A stretch of 64,000 nt of DNA from Bacteroidales bacterium (GTDB lineage: Bacteria > Bacteroidota > Bacteroidia > Bacteroidales > UBA932): positions 1 through 64,000 of the forward strand of contig JAFTFV010000065.1 of the NCBI GenBank assembly GCA_017458265.1, in the 5' to 3' direction. The position numbers were made by a program, and so were the translations under genes. A model generated the notes under the pieces. The model was not told the DNA's origin and did not search any database. It saw nothing but the letters and a program-made list of their open reading frames with translations. Positions 33,428-43,031 of this stretch are shown piece after piece; positions within the stretch are counted from its first letter, which is position 1; each line of letters opens with the position of its first letter.

Positions 33428-33862
33428 TTATTTTTTCTTGCGCTTCCTGCGCTCCCTCACGCGGTATGCGCTCTCTACCATCATCTGATCCTGGAAACAG
33501 CCGCGGGCGGCCAGCATGTTGCAGATGAATATCACCAGAGGGAAGACAACTGTCCATTTGAATACGGCCCCGTCAAAGGTGAAATACATATATGCCAGCC
33601 ATATCTGCATGCCGAGGGCGATAAAACCCGAAAGCACCGCCAGCCTGAGCTGAAGTATCCTTGACTTGTAAACCACAAGCGCAAGGACAATGAGGAAAGC
33701 AAGTATGCACAGCAGAATCGCAAAATAGGGCTTCTGAAGCTGGAAATACGTAACGGAGCGAATACCGGCAGGGTCTGCCACCTGATATGCCGTTCCAAAC
33801 AGCAGTATTGCGGTAAGGACTGCCGATATGAGAAGGTAAAGTGTCTGTATTCTCTGCCACAT
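33428..33862 (-). CDS. DUF4293 membrane protein
   Basis: The 144-residue protein has four membrane helices (about 7-25, 45-63, 70-90 and 100-118) and a very basic end (RVRERRKRKKK) on the cytoplasmic side. It starts MWQRIQTLYLLISA, typical of the DUF4293 family of Bacteroidota. Function unknown. It begins 2 bp after the CPBP protease gene. Confidence 0.8.
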   Translation of the reverse strand: MWQRIQTLYLLISAVLTAILLFGTAYQVADPAGIRSVTYFQLQKPYFAILLCILAFLIVLALVVYKSRILQLRLAVLSGFIALGMQIWLAYMYFTFDGAVFKWTVVFPLVIFICNMLAARGCFQDQMMVESAYRVRERRKRKKK

Positions 33863-33864
33863 AA

Positions 33865-34788
33865 TTATTCCACCTCAAGTGATACTTCGTCGATATTGCC
33901 GCGTTCCTGCTTCAGCGGAATGCGGCTAACAAGGTAAATACTGCCCGCAAGGGCTGCAAGGCCAAGAACGTAAACAACTGAATACATGCTGGTTCCCATC
34001 ATGTCAATCCAGAAATCGTAATCTGCAAGGGCAGGGATATTTGCCATCACGACGGCAAGACCGTTGTTCACGAAGTGGATGAGCATCGTAAGAAGCAGGG
34101 AACCCGTCCTGTAATACAGATAACCCATCACAACACCGATGATAAAGGCATTGAGGGCCTGCCAGGGATTCATGTGGATAAGGGCGAAGAACAGTGCCGA
34201 TATAACAATTGCCCAGGCCGGCTTCATCTTTGTGAGAAGGCCGCGGAGCACCATGCCCCTGCACAGCCATTCCTCAAAGACCGGTGCGAAGATTGCCGTC
34301 ACTAGGAATGAAGACCAGAACGGGCCTCCGGTCATCGTCTCAAGGGCAGCGTTCACCCAGTCATACATCTGCTTGAGGAAAGGGATGGAAGTGGTGAACT
34401 TGAAATTCCAGTAGTTGGGGAGGTCGGCAGAAATCATCGTCCCAAGTGCCATGAGCACGGTAATCAAGACCATTGCCCACGCCGGGTAAGGGCCGAAGTT
34501 GGCGCTGTTAAGCTTATAGCCGTTCTCGAAGAGGGAGTTCATCCGGCTCTTCCTTGCGGCGTACATCATGGGCGGGAGGAACTGAACCGGATATACCACG
34601 ATCATGGAGTACTTGAGAAGAATCTCTGCCGGAACGAACAGCGCGAAAAGCGCCTGCAGGAGCGAGCCCAGAAGGGAACCCACGATGAACCACCCAAGGA
34701 GGGCAAACATACCACCAACGCCCGGCACATACCAGGCGTGGTTAGCAAAAACGTCGTAATTATTGACTTTTCTGGCTCTGAATTTCAT
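33865..34788 (-). CDS. CPBP-family intramembrane glutamic protease
   Basis: The 307-residue membrane protein has about eight helices. The CPBP motifs are FEEWLCRGMVLRG (EExxxR), SALFFALIHMNPWQ (His) and HFVNNGLAVV (HxxxN). Relatives cleave CAAX-type or bacteriocin-related substrates; the target here is unknown. It follows the nucleotidyltransferase gene by 1 bp. Confidence 0.88.
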   Translation of the reverse strand: MKFRARKVNNYDVFANHAWYVPGVGGMFALLGWFIVGSLLGSLLQALFALFVPAEILLKYSMIVVYPVQFLPPMMYAARKSRMNSLFENGYKLNSANFGPYPAWAMVLITVLMALGTMISADLPNYWNFKFTTSIPFLKQMYDWVNAALETMTGGPFWSSFLVTAIFAPVFEEWLCRGMVLRGLLTKMKPAWAIVISALFFALIHMNPWQALNAFIIGVVMGYLYYRTGSLLLTMLIHFVNNGLAVVMANIPALADYDFWIDMMGTSMYSVVYVLGLAALAGSIYLVSRIPLKQERGNIDEVSLEVE

Positions 34789-34789
34789 A

Positions 34790-35722
34790 TCAATAGAGAG
34801 GGCTTGGATAAACGCCTTCCTCTACGAGGGAGGCAAACTTTGCCACCACACCGGGACGGTCCTCCTTGAAGGTGACGCCGAACCAGTGTGAAGGTGTGGA
34901 GAGAACTTCGCATGAGCCCTCACCGCTTTTGATGATGACGTCAACAGCATAAGGAATGTAGAATTCCTTCTTGGGCTCCTGGATGTGTTCTCTGAGGAAC
35001 TGGGCGAAGATGGCGGCACTCTTTTCGAAATAGTCCGGAGTGAAACCCCACATGTTCATGGAGCAGAGGGCCTTTGCCTCCAATTTGACATGGGTTTCTC
35101 CGTTTACGGAATTGTTTCCGTAGACGATGCCGTCCGCTTCTTTTGCAATCTCAAGATGTTCGGCGATGTCAGTGAGCCTGCCCTTTTCGTCATAGGAGCA
35201 GATACCGCGGGAGACGCTGCCGTTTTCGGAAAGGGTGTTCTCCAGTTCAAAGCCGACGATGCAGTACTGGCCCTTGGTATTCTCATGTGCGCGGCACCAG
35301 TCACCGATGATCCTGAAGGATTCCTTGCCGTAGAAGTCATCTCCGTTGATGACGGCAAAAGGTTCATGAATGACATCCTTCGCCATAAGGACCGCGTGGG
35401 CTGTGCCCCAGGGTTTGACGCGGTCTTCCGGTACGGTGAAGGGAGCGGGTATCTTGTCAAGTTCCTGGGTTACGAAAACGAATTCGAGGGGTTCACCGTC
35501 CACGGTCTTCACGCCGGAATACTTTTCCTTGACGCGCTCTGCCATCTGCTCCTTGAATGACTCGCGGACTATGTAAACCACTTTCCCGAATCCGGCTTCT
35601 ACAGCATCGTGAATGGAATAATCGATGATGGTTTCACCATTGGGGCCAAGGCCGTCCATCTGCTTGAGACCGCCGTAGCGGCTGCCCATTCCTGCTGCAA
35701 GAACTAAGAGTGTAGGTTTCAT
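34790..35722 (-). CDS. Sugar-1-phosphate nucleotidyltransferase
   Basis: The 310-residue protein has the Rossmann-like nucleotidyltransferase start VLAAGMGSRYGGLKQMDGLGPNGE, which binds the nucleotide phosphate, and the metal-site motif AVINGDDFYG. It resembles the GlmU/RmlA superfamily but not a specific named enzyme, so I leave the sugar open. The ATG at 35720-35722 follows a TAAATTTG box. It heads an operon with CPBP and DUF4293. Confidence 0.83.
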   Translation of the reverse strand: MKPTLLVLAAGMGSRYGGLKQMDGLGPNGETIIDYSIHDAVEAGFGKVVYIVRESFKEQMAERVKEKYSGVKTVDGEPLEFVFVTQELDKIPAPFTVPEDRVKPWGTAHAVLMAKDVIHEPFAVINGDDFYGKESFRIIGDWCRAHENTKGQYCIVGFELENTLSENGSVSRGICSYDEKGRLTDIAEHLEIAKEADGIVYGNNSVNGETHVKLEAKALCSMNMWGFTPDYFEKSAAIFAQFLREHIQEPKKEFYIPYAVDVIIKSGEGSCEVLSTPSHWFGVTFKEDRPGVVAKFASLVEEGVYPSPLY

Positions 35723-35757
35723 ATCAATAATGGTTAAAATATTTTTTTCAAGTCCCA

Positions 35758-35774
35758 CAAATTTAGTAATTTCG
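35758..35774. promoter_or_regulatory. Back-to-back -7 boxes of the nucleotidyltransferase and ftsB genes
   Basis: The minus-strand box TAAATTTG (35758-35765) and the weaker plus-strand box TAATTTCG (35767-35774) are 1 bp apart, so both promoters cannot be occupied at once. Confidence 0.5.
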
Positions 35775-35796
35775 CAGCAATAAGCAAAATTCCGGG

Positions 35797-36090
35797 ATGG
35801 ACATACTCAAGCAAAAAGAACATAATTACCTCATTCCCTTCATCATCGTCGTCACGGCAGCCGTAGCCCTGTGGCTGCTGTTCTTTGCCCATAACAGCGT
35901 CCTGGCCTGGGTAAAGACCGCGATTGAGGTAAGAGGGCAGGAAAAGGAGATGGCCCGTCTTCAAAGCGAGATTGAAGACATGGACTCCCGCATCGACAAT
36001 CTCACGTCCAACCGGGACTCCATTGAAACCTACGCCCGCGAAACCTACCACTTCGCCGCCCCCGGTGACGACGTCTATATTGCCGAATGA
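35797..36090 (+). CDS. ftsB: FtsB/DivIC-type septum formation initiator
   Basis: The 97-residue bitopic protein has one membrane helix (about 12-31) followed by a coiled coil (about 43-75) and the typical end SIETYARETYHFAAPGDDVYIAE. FtsB links FtsL and FtsQ in the divisome. Its stop overlaps the folP ATG. Confidence 0.88.
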   Translation: MDILKQKEHNYLIPFIIVVTAAVALWLLFFAHNSVLAWVKTAIEVRGQEKEMARLQSEIEDMDSRIDNLTSNRDSIETYARETYHFAAPGDDVYIAE

Positions 36091-36875
36091 TCAAGGTCCT
36101 TGGCATAATCAACATCAATGAGGACTCCTTCTACAAGGGATCCAGGACAACCGCGGAAGGCGCAACCCTCCGGGCGGCACAGCTCATTACGGAAGGGGCA
36201 GACATCCTTGACATCGGCGCTGTGAGCACCCGCCCTGGCGCAACGCTTCCATCCGAGCGTGAAGAGTGGAAAAGACTCCAGCCAGCCCTGGAGAGCATCC
36301 GGAAGGCTTTCCCAGACGTGGCCATTTCCATCGACACATTCAGGGCCGGAATAGTAAAAAGGGCATGCGATGCCGCCGGGCCTGTAATCGTCAATGACAT
36401 AAGCGCCGGCAATCTTGACGGCACAATGCTGAAGACCGCTGGAGAACTCGGCCTGCAGTACATCGCCATGCACATGAGGGGCACTCCCCTCACCATGATG
36501 GCCCTCACCAATTATGAAGACGTCGTGGCCGCCGTCAAAGGTTATTTCTGGGAATTCTCCGCCAAGGCCGATGACAACGGAATCAAGGACTGGGTTCTGG
36601 ATCCGGGCTTCGGCTTTGCAAAGACATCGGCCCAGAGTTTTGAACTGCTGAGACGCCTACCGGAGCTTCTGGACCTGGGCCGCCCCATCCTTGCAGGACT
36701 CTCACGCAAGAGCATGATATACAAGACACTTGACATCACACCGGAGGAAGCCCTCACCGGCACCCAGGTACTGAATTTCAAAGCCCTCGAAGGGGGCGCC
36801 ACGTGGCTTCGCGTGCACGATGTGGCCGAAACCGTCCGCACCGTGAAGCTATTCCATGCAATTAATGGGGAATAG
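36087..36875 (+). CDS. folP: Dihydropteroate synthase
   Basis: The 262-residue TIM-barrel enzyme joins p-aminobenzoate to the pterin diphosphate in folate synthesis; it is the sulfonamide target. Motifs: GIININEDSFYKGS, ADILDIGAVSTRPGA, SIDTFRAGIVKRA, VNDISAG, DPGFGFAKT and AGLSRKSMI. The ATGA overlap with ftsB shows cotranscription. Confidence 0.95.
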   Translation: MIKVLGIININEDSFYKGSRTTAEGATLRAAQLITEGADILDIGAVSTRPGATLPSEREEWKRLQPALESIRKAFPDVAISIDTFRAGIVKRACDAAGPVIVNDISAGNLDGTMLKTAGELGLQYIAMHMRGTPLTMMALTNYEDVVAAVKGYFWEFSAKADDNGIKDWVLDPGFGFAKTSAQSFELLRRLPELLDLGRPILAGLSRKSMIYKTLDITPEEALTGTQVLNFKALEGGATWLRVHDVAETVRTVKLFHAINGE

Positions 36876-36970
36876 CCACCTGTTACACGTTATTGCGGTT
36901 TTTCATGCAGCAGGTGGCTAAGACAAGCCACCTGTGACACATTTCATGACGAAATCGTGCAACAGGTGGC
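36873..36970. repeat. Two tandem GCCACCTG hairpins between converging genes
   Basis: TAGCCACCTG (36873-36882) pairs with CAGGTGGCTA (36911-36920). GCCACCTGT (36927-36935) pairs with ACAGGTGGC (36962-36970), with an inner ATTTC-ATGAC-GAAAT hairpin at 36941-36955. They fill the gap between folP and the aquaporin gene and may serve as a two-way transcription end. Confidence 0.8.
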
Positions 36971-36990
36971 AAAGTTTCGTGCCCGTGTGT

Positions 36991-37662
36991 TTACTTCTCA
37001 GGAGCGATTCCCTTCCAGGCGCATGCTGCGAGTGCACCGCCAAGGAGAGGGGCTGCGATGAATACCCAGACATCCTTGAGGGCCTGTCCGCCTGCGAAGA
37101 GTGCGGGGCCGATGGAACGTGCAGGGTTCACGGAAGTTCCGGTGAGGTTGATGCACACCAGGTGGATGAGGATAAGGCTGAGGCCGATTGCAAGACCTGC
37201 GAGGTTGCCTGCGCCAACCTTGGAGTCGGTGGTACCGAGGACCACAAGGACGAAGAGGAAGGTGGCAATCACTTCAACGAGGCATGCACCCCATACGCCG
37301 CCGGCATTTGCAACGCCGTTGGAGCCCAGAGCGCCGGTGAGGTCGGGTGCTGCAACTGTCTTGGCGACAAGGAGGAGGACAGCGCCGGCGAGGATACCGC
37401 CGATAATCTGACCGCACCAATAGCCGCATGCATCCTTCCAGCTCATGCGTCCACTGAGGGCGACGCCGAGGGTGATAGCCGGATTGATATGGCAGCCACT
37501 GATTCCGCCGATGGTGTATGCCATTGCAACAACGGCAAGACCGAAAGCGATTGCAGTACCTACAACACCTGCAGGGGTAGTACAGCCAAGGAACATTGCG
37601 GTTCCGCAGCCGAGGAAGGTAAGAACGAATGTTCCTACGCATTCAGCGATGTACTTTTTCAT
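36991..37662 (-). CDS. aqpZ: Aquaporin (MIP family)
   Basis: The 223-residue channel has six membrane helices and the two half-helix motifs HINPAIT and SVNPARS. The narrow-pore sequence with His, Cys and Arg fits a water-selective AqpZ rather than a glycerol facilitator. It has its own promoter, divergent from the HerA-like gene. Confidence 0.93.
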   Translation of the reverse strand: MKKYIAECVGTFVLTFLGCGTAMFLGCTTPAGVVGTAIAFGLAVVAMAYTIGGISGCHINPAITLGVALSGRMSWKDACGYWCGQIIGGILAGAVLLLVAKTVAAPDLTGALGSNGVANAGGVWGACLVEVIATFLFVLVVLGTTDSKVGAGNLAGLAIGLSLILIHLVCINLTGTSVNPARSIGPALFAGGQALKDVWVFIAAPLLGGALAACAWKGIAPEK

Positions 37663-37689
37663 AATTTGATAAGTTTAAGTTCAGTAAGG

Positions 37690-37717
37690 CAAATTTAACA
37701 AAAAATCCTTAAATTTG
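37690..37717. promoter_or_regulatory. Divergent -7 boxes of aqpZ and the HerA-like gene
   Basis: TAAATTTG on the minus strand (37690-37697) and TAAATTTG on the plus strand (37710-37717) are 12 bp apart. Each box falls in the region expected to hold the other's -33 element. Confidence 0.65.
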
Positions 37718-37739
37718 TAAAAATTGACATAAAAGAACT

Positions 37740-39377
37740 ATGCTGGACAACGAAAGAGGGCTCTACATCGCCCATTCACAGGAAGGCCCTATCTCCATGA
37801 TTGGCAAGATGGCATGCCGCCACGGACTCATCGCAGGTGCAACAGGTACAGGTAAGACCGTCACCCTGCAGGTACTCGCAGAAACATTCTGCCAGGCAGG
37901 TGTCCCCTGCTTCATGGCAGACATGAAGGGAGACCTCAGCGGTATCTCCCAGCCCGGCAAGCTTTCCGGTTTCATTGAAAAACGTCTTCCGGAATTCGGC
38001 ATAGAGAATCCTCAGTTCCAGAGCTGCCCCGTGCGCTTTTTCGACGTATTCGGAGAGCAGGGCCACCCCATGCGCAGCACAATCTCCCGCATGGGACCTG
38101 ACATGCTGGGCCGCCTCATGGACCTGAACGAGACCCAGACCGGCGTCCTGAACATCGTCTTCAGGATTGCCGATGACAACGGCCTCCTTCTAATAGACCT
38201 CAAGGACCTCCGCGCCATGCTCAACTTCGTCGGCCAGAACGCCGCCGAATATACTACCAAGTATGGAAACATCACATCGGCATCGGTGGGGGCCATCCAG
38301 AGGGCGCTCCTCTCCCTGGAGAACCAGGGCGCAGAGAAGTTCTTCGGCGAGCCTGACTTCGACATCTACGACCTTCTCCAGTGCGAGGGCGGCAAAGGCA
38401 TCATGAACGTGCTGGCCGCAGACAAGCTCATGCTCCAGCCCAAACTCTATTCCACCTTCCTGCTATGGCTCATGTCTGAACTATATGCAACCCTCCCTGA
38501 AGTTGGAGAAATGGACCTTCCCAAGCTTGTGTTCTTCTTCGACGAAGCCCACATGCTCTTCGACGGCACTTCGAAGGCTCTCATCGACAAGATTGAGCAG
38601 GTCATCCGCCTCATCCGTTCAAAGGGCGTAGGCATTTACTTCATCACACAGAGCCCCACCGACATCCCGGAGAACATCCTGGGCCAGCTCGGAAACCGCA
38701 TTCAGCACGCCCTCAGGGCATACACTCCCAAGGATCAGAAGGCCGTCAGGGTGGCTGCCGACACCTTCCGCGCCAACCCCGCCTTCAACACCTACGATAC
38801 CCTTCTTGAACTTGGCACCGGCGAGGCTCTTGTCTCGCTCCTTGATGAAAAGGGCGCTCCTTCCATCGTCCAGAGGGCAAAGATACTCTTCCCGCTGAGC
38901 CAGATTGGAGCAATATCGGAATCAGAGCGCACCCTCATCATCAACCGTTCACGCCTCTACGGCAGGTATGACCATCCCGTCGACAGGGAAAGTGCATACG
39001 AAATCATCACTGCAGCGACTGAGGAAGCAGAGCGCATCAAGGCCGAAATGAAGGCGAAGGAGGAAGAGGAAAAGCAGGCCGCCATCCAGGCGAAGGAAGA
39101 GGCCAAGGCTGCAAAAGAGCAGGCCAAGGCCGACAAGGAAGCTGCCAAGAAGGCCAAGAACAGCATCGGCTCCAAGGTCCTGAAGTCTGTCCTTACCGCC
39201 ATAACCGGCGTTGCAGCCGGTGCCCTGGCAGACAAGGTCAGCGGCGCCGTGACCGGCAAGAAGACAACATCCAAGACCTCAACTACGCAAAAGGCTGTTA
39301 CCAAGGCTACAAAGAGCGCCACAACCACACTGACCAAGGAACTCACCCGCAGCATCCTCGGAAACCTTATAAAGTAA
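37740..39377 (+). CDS. HerA-like ATPase (DUF853, YjgR-like)
   Basis: The 545-residue protein has Walker A ATGTGKT (near residue 34), MKGDLSGI, Walker B LVFFFDEAHMLF (near 265), ITQSPTDIP (sensor) and an arginine-finger region, as in HerA/FtsK-type hexameric pumps. Residues about 430-545 are a Lys/Ala-rich coiled coil and a KTTSKTSTTQK tail. Function of this family is unclear; DNA translocation is possible. No NurA partner is nearby. Confidence 0.85.
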   Translation: MLDNERGLYIAHSQEGPISMIGKMACRHGLIAGATGTGKTVTLQVLAETFCQAGVPCFMADMKGDLSGISQPGKLSGFIEKRLPEFGIENPQFQSCPVRFFDVFGEQGHPMRSTISRMGPDMLGRLMDLNETQTGVLNIVFRIADDNGLLLIDLKDLRAMLNFVGQNAAEYTTKYGNITSASVGAIQRALLSLENQGAEKFFGEPDFDIYDLLQCEGGKGIMNVLAADKLMLQPKLYSTFLLWLMSELYATLPEVGEMDLPKLVFFFDEAHMLFDGTSKALIDKIEQVIRLIRSKGVGIYFITQSPTDIPENILGQLGNRIQHALRAYTPKDQKAVRVAADTFRANPAFNTYDTLLELGTGEALVSLLDEKGAPSIVQRAKILFPLSQIGAISESERTLIINRSRLYGRYDHPVDRESAYEIITAATEEAERIKAEMKAKEEEEKQAAIQAKEEAKAAKEQAKADKEAAKKAKNSIGSKVLKSVLTAITGVAAGALADKVSGAVTGKKTTSKTSTTQKAVTKATKSATTTLTKELTRSILGNLIK

Positions 39378-39378
39378 T

Positions 39379-40170
39379 ATGCACACAAGAGAAGAAAAGA
39401 TTCAAGCCTTCGGGAGACTCCTTGACATCATGGATACCCTGAGGGTCAAGTGCCCGTGGAATGCGGCGCAGACCATGGATACCATCCGTCCGATGACGGA
39501 GGAAGAGGTGTACGAGCTCTCCGACACCATCCTCTCCGGAGACCGCCAGGGCACGGCAAAGGAAATCGGAGACCTTCTCTACCATATGGTTTTCTACGCC
39601 TGCATCGGCGAGGAAGAAGGGGCCTTTGACATTGCCGACAGCATCAATAAAGTCTGCGACAAGATGGTCTTCCGTCATCCTCACGTCTTCGGTCCGGAAG
39701 CGGGGAAGGCCACATCGGCAAAGGAGATTGCCGACACCTGGGAACTGGTGAAGGCAAAGGAAAAAGGCGGCAACAAGACCGTCATGTCCGGCATCCCCAA
39801 GGCCATGCCAGCCATGCTCAAGGCCCTCTCCATGCAGGAAAAGGCCCGCGGCTGCGGCTTTGACTGGGAAAAGAAAGAGGACGTCTGGGCCAAGGTTCAG
39901 GAGGAGTATCAGGAAGTTGCCGATGCCGTGGCTCAGGCCAGCCCCGAGCACACCGAAGAAGAGTTCGGAGACCTCCTATTTGCCGTTATCAATGCCGCAA
40001 GGCTTTACGGGGTAGACCCCGAGGCCGCGCTCAGCCGCTCGGCCGAAAAATTCCGCAGGCGCTTCACATATCTGGAAGAACAGACCCTGCGCAAAGGCCG
40101 CAAGCTCACAGACATGACCCTTGCCGAGATGGACGCCATCTGGGACGAAGGAAAGGCAAGAGGTCTGTAA
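39379..40170 (+). CDS. mazG: Nucleoside triphosphate pyrophosphohydrolase
   Basis: The 263-residue enzyme hydrolyses (d)NTPs to monophosphates and removes damaged nucleotides. Two MazG domains are visible: the first with CPWNAAQTMDTIRPMTEEEVYEL and EIGDLLYHMVFYA, the second with WAKVQEEYQEVADA and EFGDLLFAVINAARL. It starts 1 bp after the HerA-like gene. Confidence 0.94.
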   Translation: MHTREEKIQAFGRLLDIMDTLRVKCPWNAAQTMDTIRPMTEEEVYELSDTILSGDRQGTAKEIGDLLYHMVFYACIGEEEGAFDIADSINKVCDKMVFRHPHVFGPEAGKATSAKEIADTWELVKAKEKGGNKTVMSGIPKAMPAMLKALSMQEKARGCGFDWEKKEDVWAKVQEEYQEVADAVAQASPEHTEEEFGDLLFAVINAARLYGVDPEAALSRSAEKFRRRFTYLEEQTLRKGRKLTDMTLAEMDAIWDEGKARGL

Positions 40171-40185
40171 TACAGAATTATTTTG

Positions 40186-40193
40186 TATCTTTG
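40186..40193 (+). promoter_or_regulatory. TATCTTTG -7 box of prfA
   Basis: It matches TAnnTTTG, 19 bp before the prfA ATG at 40213. Confidence 0.7.
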
Positions 40194-40212
40194 CAGGCTA
40201 AACCGATTTTTT

Positions 40213-41307
40213 ATGGCAGACAACACCCTCCTCGAGAAGGTTCTTAGCCTTCAGGATAAATACAAGAGACTGGAAGAACAGCTGGCAGACCCAGAGGTCA
40301 TTGCCGACATGAAGAAGTTCGTTCAGCTGAACAAGGACTACAAGGAACTCCAGCCCATCATTACCGCAGGCCTTGAATACAAGAGACTTGTGGATGAATT
40401 GGCACAGGCCAAGGACATCCTTATGAACGAGAAGGATGACGATCTCAAGGACATGGCCAAGGAAGAGATTGCAGAGATCGAACCCAAACTTCCTGAAATG
40501 GAGCAGAACATCAAGCTCCTCCTCATCCCTGCCGACCCCGACGACAGCAAGAACGCCATGGTGGAAATCCGCGGCGGCACCGGCGGCGACGAAGCTGCAA
40601 TCTTTGCCGGAGACCTCTTCCGCATGTATCAGCACTTTGCCGAAAGACGCGGCTGGAAACTGGAAGTCACGGACCAGGCTCCCGGCACGTCAGGCGGTTA
40701 CAAGCAGATAGTTTTCAAGCTATCATCCTCGCAGGACGGCGTCTACGGCGTAATGAAATACGAATCCGGCGTACACCGTGTCCAGAGGGTTCCCCAGACC
40801 GAAACACAGGGCCGAATCCAGACATCGGCAGCATCTGTCGCCGTTTTCCCCGAAGCCGGAGAATTCGACGTAGAGCTCAATCCTGCAGATATACGCAAGG
40901 ACCTCTTCTGCGCATCAGGTCCCGGCGGTCAGGGTGTGAACACCACATACTCTGCAGTGCGTCTCACCCACATCCCTTCCGGAATCGTAGTGCAGTGCCA
41001 GGAAGAGCGTTCACAGCTCAAGAACCTTGACAGGGCAATGGAAGAGCTCCGTACACGTCTGTACAACATGGAGCACCAGAAGTATCTTGACGGAATCGCA
41101 GCTAAGCGCAAGACCATGGTTTCCACAGGCGACCGCAGCGCCAAGATCCGCACATACAACTACCCTCAGGGCCGAGTGACAGATCACCGCATCGGCTGGA
41201 GCATGTACAACCTTCCCGTCTTCATGGACGGAGACATCCAGGAGTGCATCGACCAGCTCCAGATTGCAGAAAACGCAGAACGCCTTAAAGAAGCATCGGA
41301 GGAATAA
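40213..41307 (+). CDS. prfA: Peptide chain release factor 1
   Basis: The 364-residue factor ends translation at UAA and UAG. It has the GGQ loop in [19 protein letters not shown] and the codon-reading region near PGTSGGYK. The PxT motif of RF1 is not exact by eye in this stretch, but length and overall sequence fit RF1, and RF2 is separately encoded at 9839. The ATG at 40213 is downstream of its promoter box. Confidence 0.94.
   Translation: MADNTLLEKVLSLQDKYKRLEEQLADPEVIADMKKFVQLNKDYKELQPIITAGLEYKRLVDELAQAKDILMNEKDDDLKDMAKEEIAEIEPKLPEMEQNIKLLLIPADPDDSKNAMVEIRGGTGGDEAAIFAGDLFRMYQHFAERRGWKLEVTDQAPGTSGGYKQIVFKLSSSQDGVYGVMKYESGVHRVQRVPQTETQGRIQTSAASVAVFPEAGEFDVELNPADIRKDLFCASGPGGQGVNTTYSAVRLTHIPSGIVVQCQEERSQLKNLDRAMEELRTRLYNMEHQKYLDGIAAKRKTMVSTGDRSAKIRTYNYPQGRVTDHRIGWSMYNLPVFMDGDIQECIDQLQIAENAERLKEASEE
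41298..41303 (+). promoter_or_regulatory. Shine-Dalgarno-like GGAGGA ahead of queF
   Basis: GGAGGA ends 8 bp before the queF ATG. Such sites are rare in this window. It is also the coding end of prfA (Ser-Glu-Glu), so chance is possible. Confidence 0.4.
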
Positions 41308-41311
41308 TATC

Positions 41312-41767
41312 ATGGCACGCAATCCCCAGGACCTCAAATCTCTCGGCCACAAGACAGCCTACAGCCAGGACTACGCTCCCGAGGTACTTGAAACCTTCGA
41401 GAACCAGCATCAGGACAACGACTACTGGGTGCGCTTCAACTGCCCCGAATTCACTACCCTGTGCCCCATCACAGGCCAGCCGGACTTTGCCGAAATCCGC
41501 ATCAGTTACGTTCCGGACGTGAAAATGGTAGAGTCAAAGTCACTGAAGCTCTATCTCTTCAGTTTCAGGAGCCACGGAGACTTCCATGAGGATGTTGTGA
41601 ACACCATCATGAAGGACCTTGTAAAGCTCATGGATCCAAAGTATATAGAGGTTACCGGATTCTTCACACCCCGCGGCGGCATCTCCATCTACCCTTACGC
41701 CAACTACGGCCGTCCCGGCACAAAGTGGGAGAAACTGGCAGAGCAGCGCTTTGCCTCGCATGAATAG
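41312..41767 (+). CDS. queF: NADPH-dependent 7-cyano-7-deazaguanine reductase
   Basis: The 151-residue enzyme reduces preQ0 to preQ1 in queuosine synthesis. The catalytic Cys51 and Asp58 lie in [11 protein letters not shown], and the QueF signature [20 protein letters not shown] binds NADPH. It is the short, YkvM-type form. It follows prfA by 4 bp, and its stop overlaps the next gene. Confidence 0.95.
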   Translation: MARNPQDLKSLGHKTAYSQDYAPEVLETFENQHQDNDYWVRFNCPEFTTLCPITGQPDFAEIRISYVPDVKMVESKSLKLYLFSFRSHGDFHEDVVNTIMKDLVKLMDPKYIEVTGFFTPRGGISIYPYANYGRPGTKWEKLAEQRFASHE

Positions 41768-43031
41768 CTTACGGTTCATATCTGCATCTGAGGCCGTACA
41801 GGTAATCAGGAGCGGTGACCATGTGCATCTCTCCAGTATCGCCAGCGTTCCGCAGTGCCTTATAGAAGCACTGTGCGAGAGGTCCTCAGAACTCAATGAC
41901 ATCCATTTCCATCATTTCCACACCGAAGGTCCCGCACCATATTCACAGGGAGGGGCTTTCTTTGACCAGGGCTTTTTCATCGGCCCAAATGTAAGGGCAA
42001 ACGTACAGAAAGGTCTTGCAGACTACATTCCAGTAAACCTCTTCGAAACACAGGCGATGTACCGCAGCGGAGCTCTCCCCTGCGACGTTGCCATGGTCCA
42101 GGTATCCGAACCGGAAGGCGGGATGGTATCGCTGGGAACCTCGGTAGACTGCTCCCCTGCCGCCATTGAAACAGCACGTGACCGCATTGCAGTCATCAAT
42201 CCCAATGTGCCTTTTTCTTTCGGAGAAACAATACCGTTGGATCGGTTTACCGCACTCGTGCACGATGACCGCCCCCTTATCACAAAGGAGTATTCAAAGC
42301 CATCCGAGACAGACATAGCTATTGGCCGTCACTGCGCAGAACTCATTCCTGACGGGGCTTGCCTCCAGATGGGCATAGGAGCGATGCCAAATGCCATCTG
42401 CGCCGCCCTCAAAGACCATAAAAGACTTGGTCTTCACACGGAGATGTTCTCTGACGGAGCCCTTGAGCTCATAGAAAGCGGAGTCATAGACGGCAGCGCC
42501 AAAGCCATTGATACAGGAAAAACAGTTGCATCATTCCTGCTGGGCTCAAAGAAAGTCTACGACTTCATAGACCACAACCCCGCGGTGCTCATGAAGGACA
42601 TCGCATACACGAACGATCCCAGAATCATTGCGCAGAATCCCGGCATGGTTTCCATCAATTCAGCCATTGAGATTGATCTCACGGGACAAGTCTGCGCCGA
42701 TTCCATCGGAGAGCGAATCTACTCCGGAACAGGCGGTCAGCTTGACTTTGTACGTGGCGCCAAGCTCTCCAAAGGGGGTAAGTCCATCATAGCACTGGCT
42801 TCCCGCACCCGCAGCGGAGCGCCCAAAATAGTTCCAACGCTCAAGCCGGGAGCCGGTATAGTAACCCCAAGGGCCGATGTCCAATGGGTTGTAACGGAGT
42901 TCGGAGCAGTAAATCTCTACGGCAAGTCTCTTCAGGAAAGGGCAAAGCTTCTCATCTCAATCGCCCATCCTGAAGACCGTGAGGCTCTGTCGAGAGCTGC
43001 AGCCGGAAGATTTAACGCGAACGCTTTTTAA
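41760..43031 (+). CDS. Acetyl-CoA hydrolase/4-hydroxybutyrate CoA-transferase family protein
   Basis: The 423-residue family-I CoA transferase has [16 protein letters not shown] and the active-site region [15 protein letters not shown], whose Glu forms the CoA thioester, then [12 protein letters not shown]. Relatives move CoA between acetyl-CoA and butyrate, 4-hydroxybutyrate or succinate; the exact acid is open. The ATG at 41760 overlaps the queF stop; a TTG at 41751 is the alternative. Its end overlaps the converging cstA by 20 bp. Confidence 0.85.
   Translation: MNSLRFISASEAVQVIRSGDHVHLSSIASVPQCLIEALCERSSELNDIHFHHFHTEGPAPYSQGGAFFDQGFFIGPNVRANVQKGLADYIPVNLFETQAMYRSGALPCDVAMVQVSEPEGGMVSLGTSVDCSPAAIETARDRIAVINPNVPFSFGETIPLDRFTALVHDDRPLITKEYSKPSETDIAIGRHCAELIPDGACLQMGIGAMPNAICAALKDHKRLGLHTEMFSDGALELIESGVIDGSAKAIDTGKTVASFLLGSKKVYDFIDHNPAVLMKDIAYTNDPRIIAQNPGMVSINSAIEIDLTGQVCADSIGERIYSGTGGQLDFVRGAKLSKGGKSIIALASRTRSGAPKIVPTLKPGAGIVTPRADVQWVVTEFGAVNLYGKSLQERAKLLISIAHPEDREALSRAAAGRFNANAF

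Noticed and set aside
36934..37698. Cys-rich 254-codon frame opposite the aquaporin gene
   Set aside because: It is a shadow of a complete aquaporin with both NPA motifs.
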